Assembly (NCBI GenBank): GCA_032173965.1
Contig: CM063288.1
Span: forward strand, 27,188,001 to 27,252,000
DNA length: 64,000 bases
Reading direction: 5' to 3'
From: Sitta carolinensis
Taxonomy: Eukaryota > Chordata > Aves > Passeriformes > Sittidae
The position numbers and the translations under genes were made by a program. The number at the start of each line of letters is the position of its first letter. Position 1 is the first letter of the stretch. Positions 63,203 to 64,000 of this stretch are shown piece after piece. The notes under the pieces are model-generated. The model was not told where the DNA came from and did no database searches. It saw only the letters and a list, made by a program, of their open reading frames with translations.

Positions 63203-64000
63203 CTGTAAATATGGTAGTTTATATGTTTAATTTTAAATATTTCCTGAATCAATATGTAAACTTCAATTAATAATTATTTTTAATATGTTTCTTAATTCAG
63301 GTACGTTGGTTACTGCTCCTACACTAAAGATACTCAACACAAAATGGGACAGATGATTAAAGAAGATGCTACTAGAGCAGCTTTCATCCTGTACAAACTT
63401 AGAGCTGTTTGAGGTCTTGACTCATTTCATTTCAGAGACATTTCAGAGAGCTCTGTGAGCATCTCAGAGCAGCCCCATGACTGCTCAGGACTCCCTTATT
63501 ACATTTACAAAAGTAACACTGCACACAGTTCCTGCCCTTGAACACAGGTGTGGGCACACATGTATAATCTCAAGAGTCAAGCTGTACAAGAGTTTTTTAG
63601 CTCTGCATTTTCCAGCTTTATGCCTTCTTTTTTTGCCTCTGTGTTAAAAATGAGCATAGCAAACTTTCAATTCAAGATTTGTATTTGGATGTACGATGAA
63701 AACTTAACTGTCTTTTGAACTACGTTTAAATAGATAAAGATCAAATAACTACCTTGCTTTTTATGCCAGCAGTGTTTGATATTGCTGATCACAAGGGCTT
63801 ACTAATTTACCTTTAAAATTACTAAAAGTATGGGATCCTATTTCCACCTTCCAAAGAAGGAACTGAAGATGAGAAGATGCAACTGCAAATCTCAAAGACT
63901 GATATCTCACACAAGGTCTCATTCTGCCAGGCTTCCTATTCTGTGCTCATGTAAAACAGGAGAATTTTTTGGCCATTGTGTCCTAGCATTCAAATGAAGC
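63203..64000. other. SGO2 intron (partial)
   Basis: No further exon recognised up to the right edge; consistent with intron sequence upstream of the penultimate SGO2 exon. Confidence 0.5.

Overview
The window is vertebrate nuclear DNA, almost certainly from a bird and probably a songbird. Genes are split into short exons with GT/AG borders. CR1-type LINE fragments and avian-type solo LTRs lie in introns and between genes, and both complete promoters are CpG islands. All recognised genes are read on the minus strand, in the order SGO2 - AOX1 - AOX relic - BZW1 (right to left). The flanking genes match human 2q33 (SGO2-AOX1-AOX pseudogenes-BZW1). No bacterial-type features (operons, CRISPR, insertion sequences) are present. 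I found no new biological system. What stands out is a decayed tandem aldehyde oxidase copy and two single-base frameshifts at homopolymers in otherwise intact coding sequence.

Layout. (1) 245-5983, BZW1 (eIF5-mimic protein): eight coding exons covering residues 1-322. The C-terminal ~100 residues lie beyond the left edge. Its CpG-island promoter is at about 6000-6760. (2) 6760-10360: spacer with a pure T52 run and little else. (3) About 10170-17354: a second aldehyde oxidase copy, reduced to collinear exon relics equivalent to exons 9, 12, 13, 14, 15, 21 and 22, with exons 18 and 23 doubtful. Most carry frameshifts, stops or lost splice sites. (4) 17360-21126: spacer that should contain the last AOX1 exon and 3' UTR; I could not place that exon. 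(5) 21127-57421, AOX1: 34 of the expected 35 exons, all with usable splice sites and matching phases, encoding 1324 residues of a molybdo-flavoenzyme. The one lesion is a missing A in exon 4 that would truncate the protein. A GC-rich promoter is at 57340-57600. (6) 57600-61000: intergenic with a CR1 fragment. (7) 61000-63202: the last two exons of shugoshin 2, again with one missing base in a homopolymer.

How the genes relate. BZW1 acts in translation start-site control, AOX1 in oxidation of aldehydes and N-heterocycles, and SGO2 in centromeric cohesion. They are neighbours by ancestry, not parts of one pathway. The biology of interest is the aldehyde oxidase cluster: one almost complete gene and one dead downstream paralog. 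The LTRs and three of the four CR1 copies near or within the cluster lie antisense to the genes.
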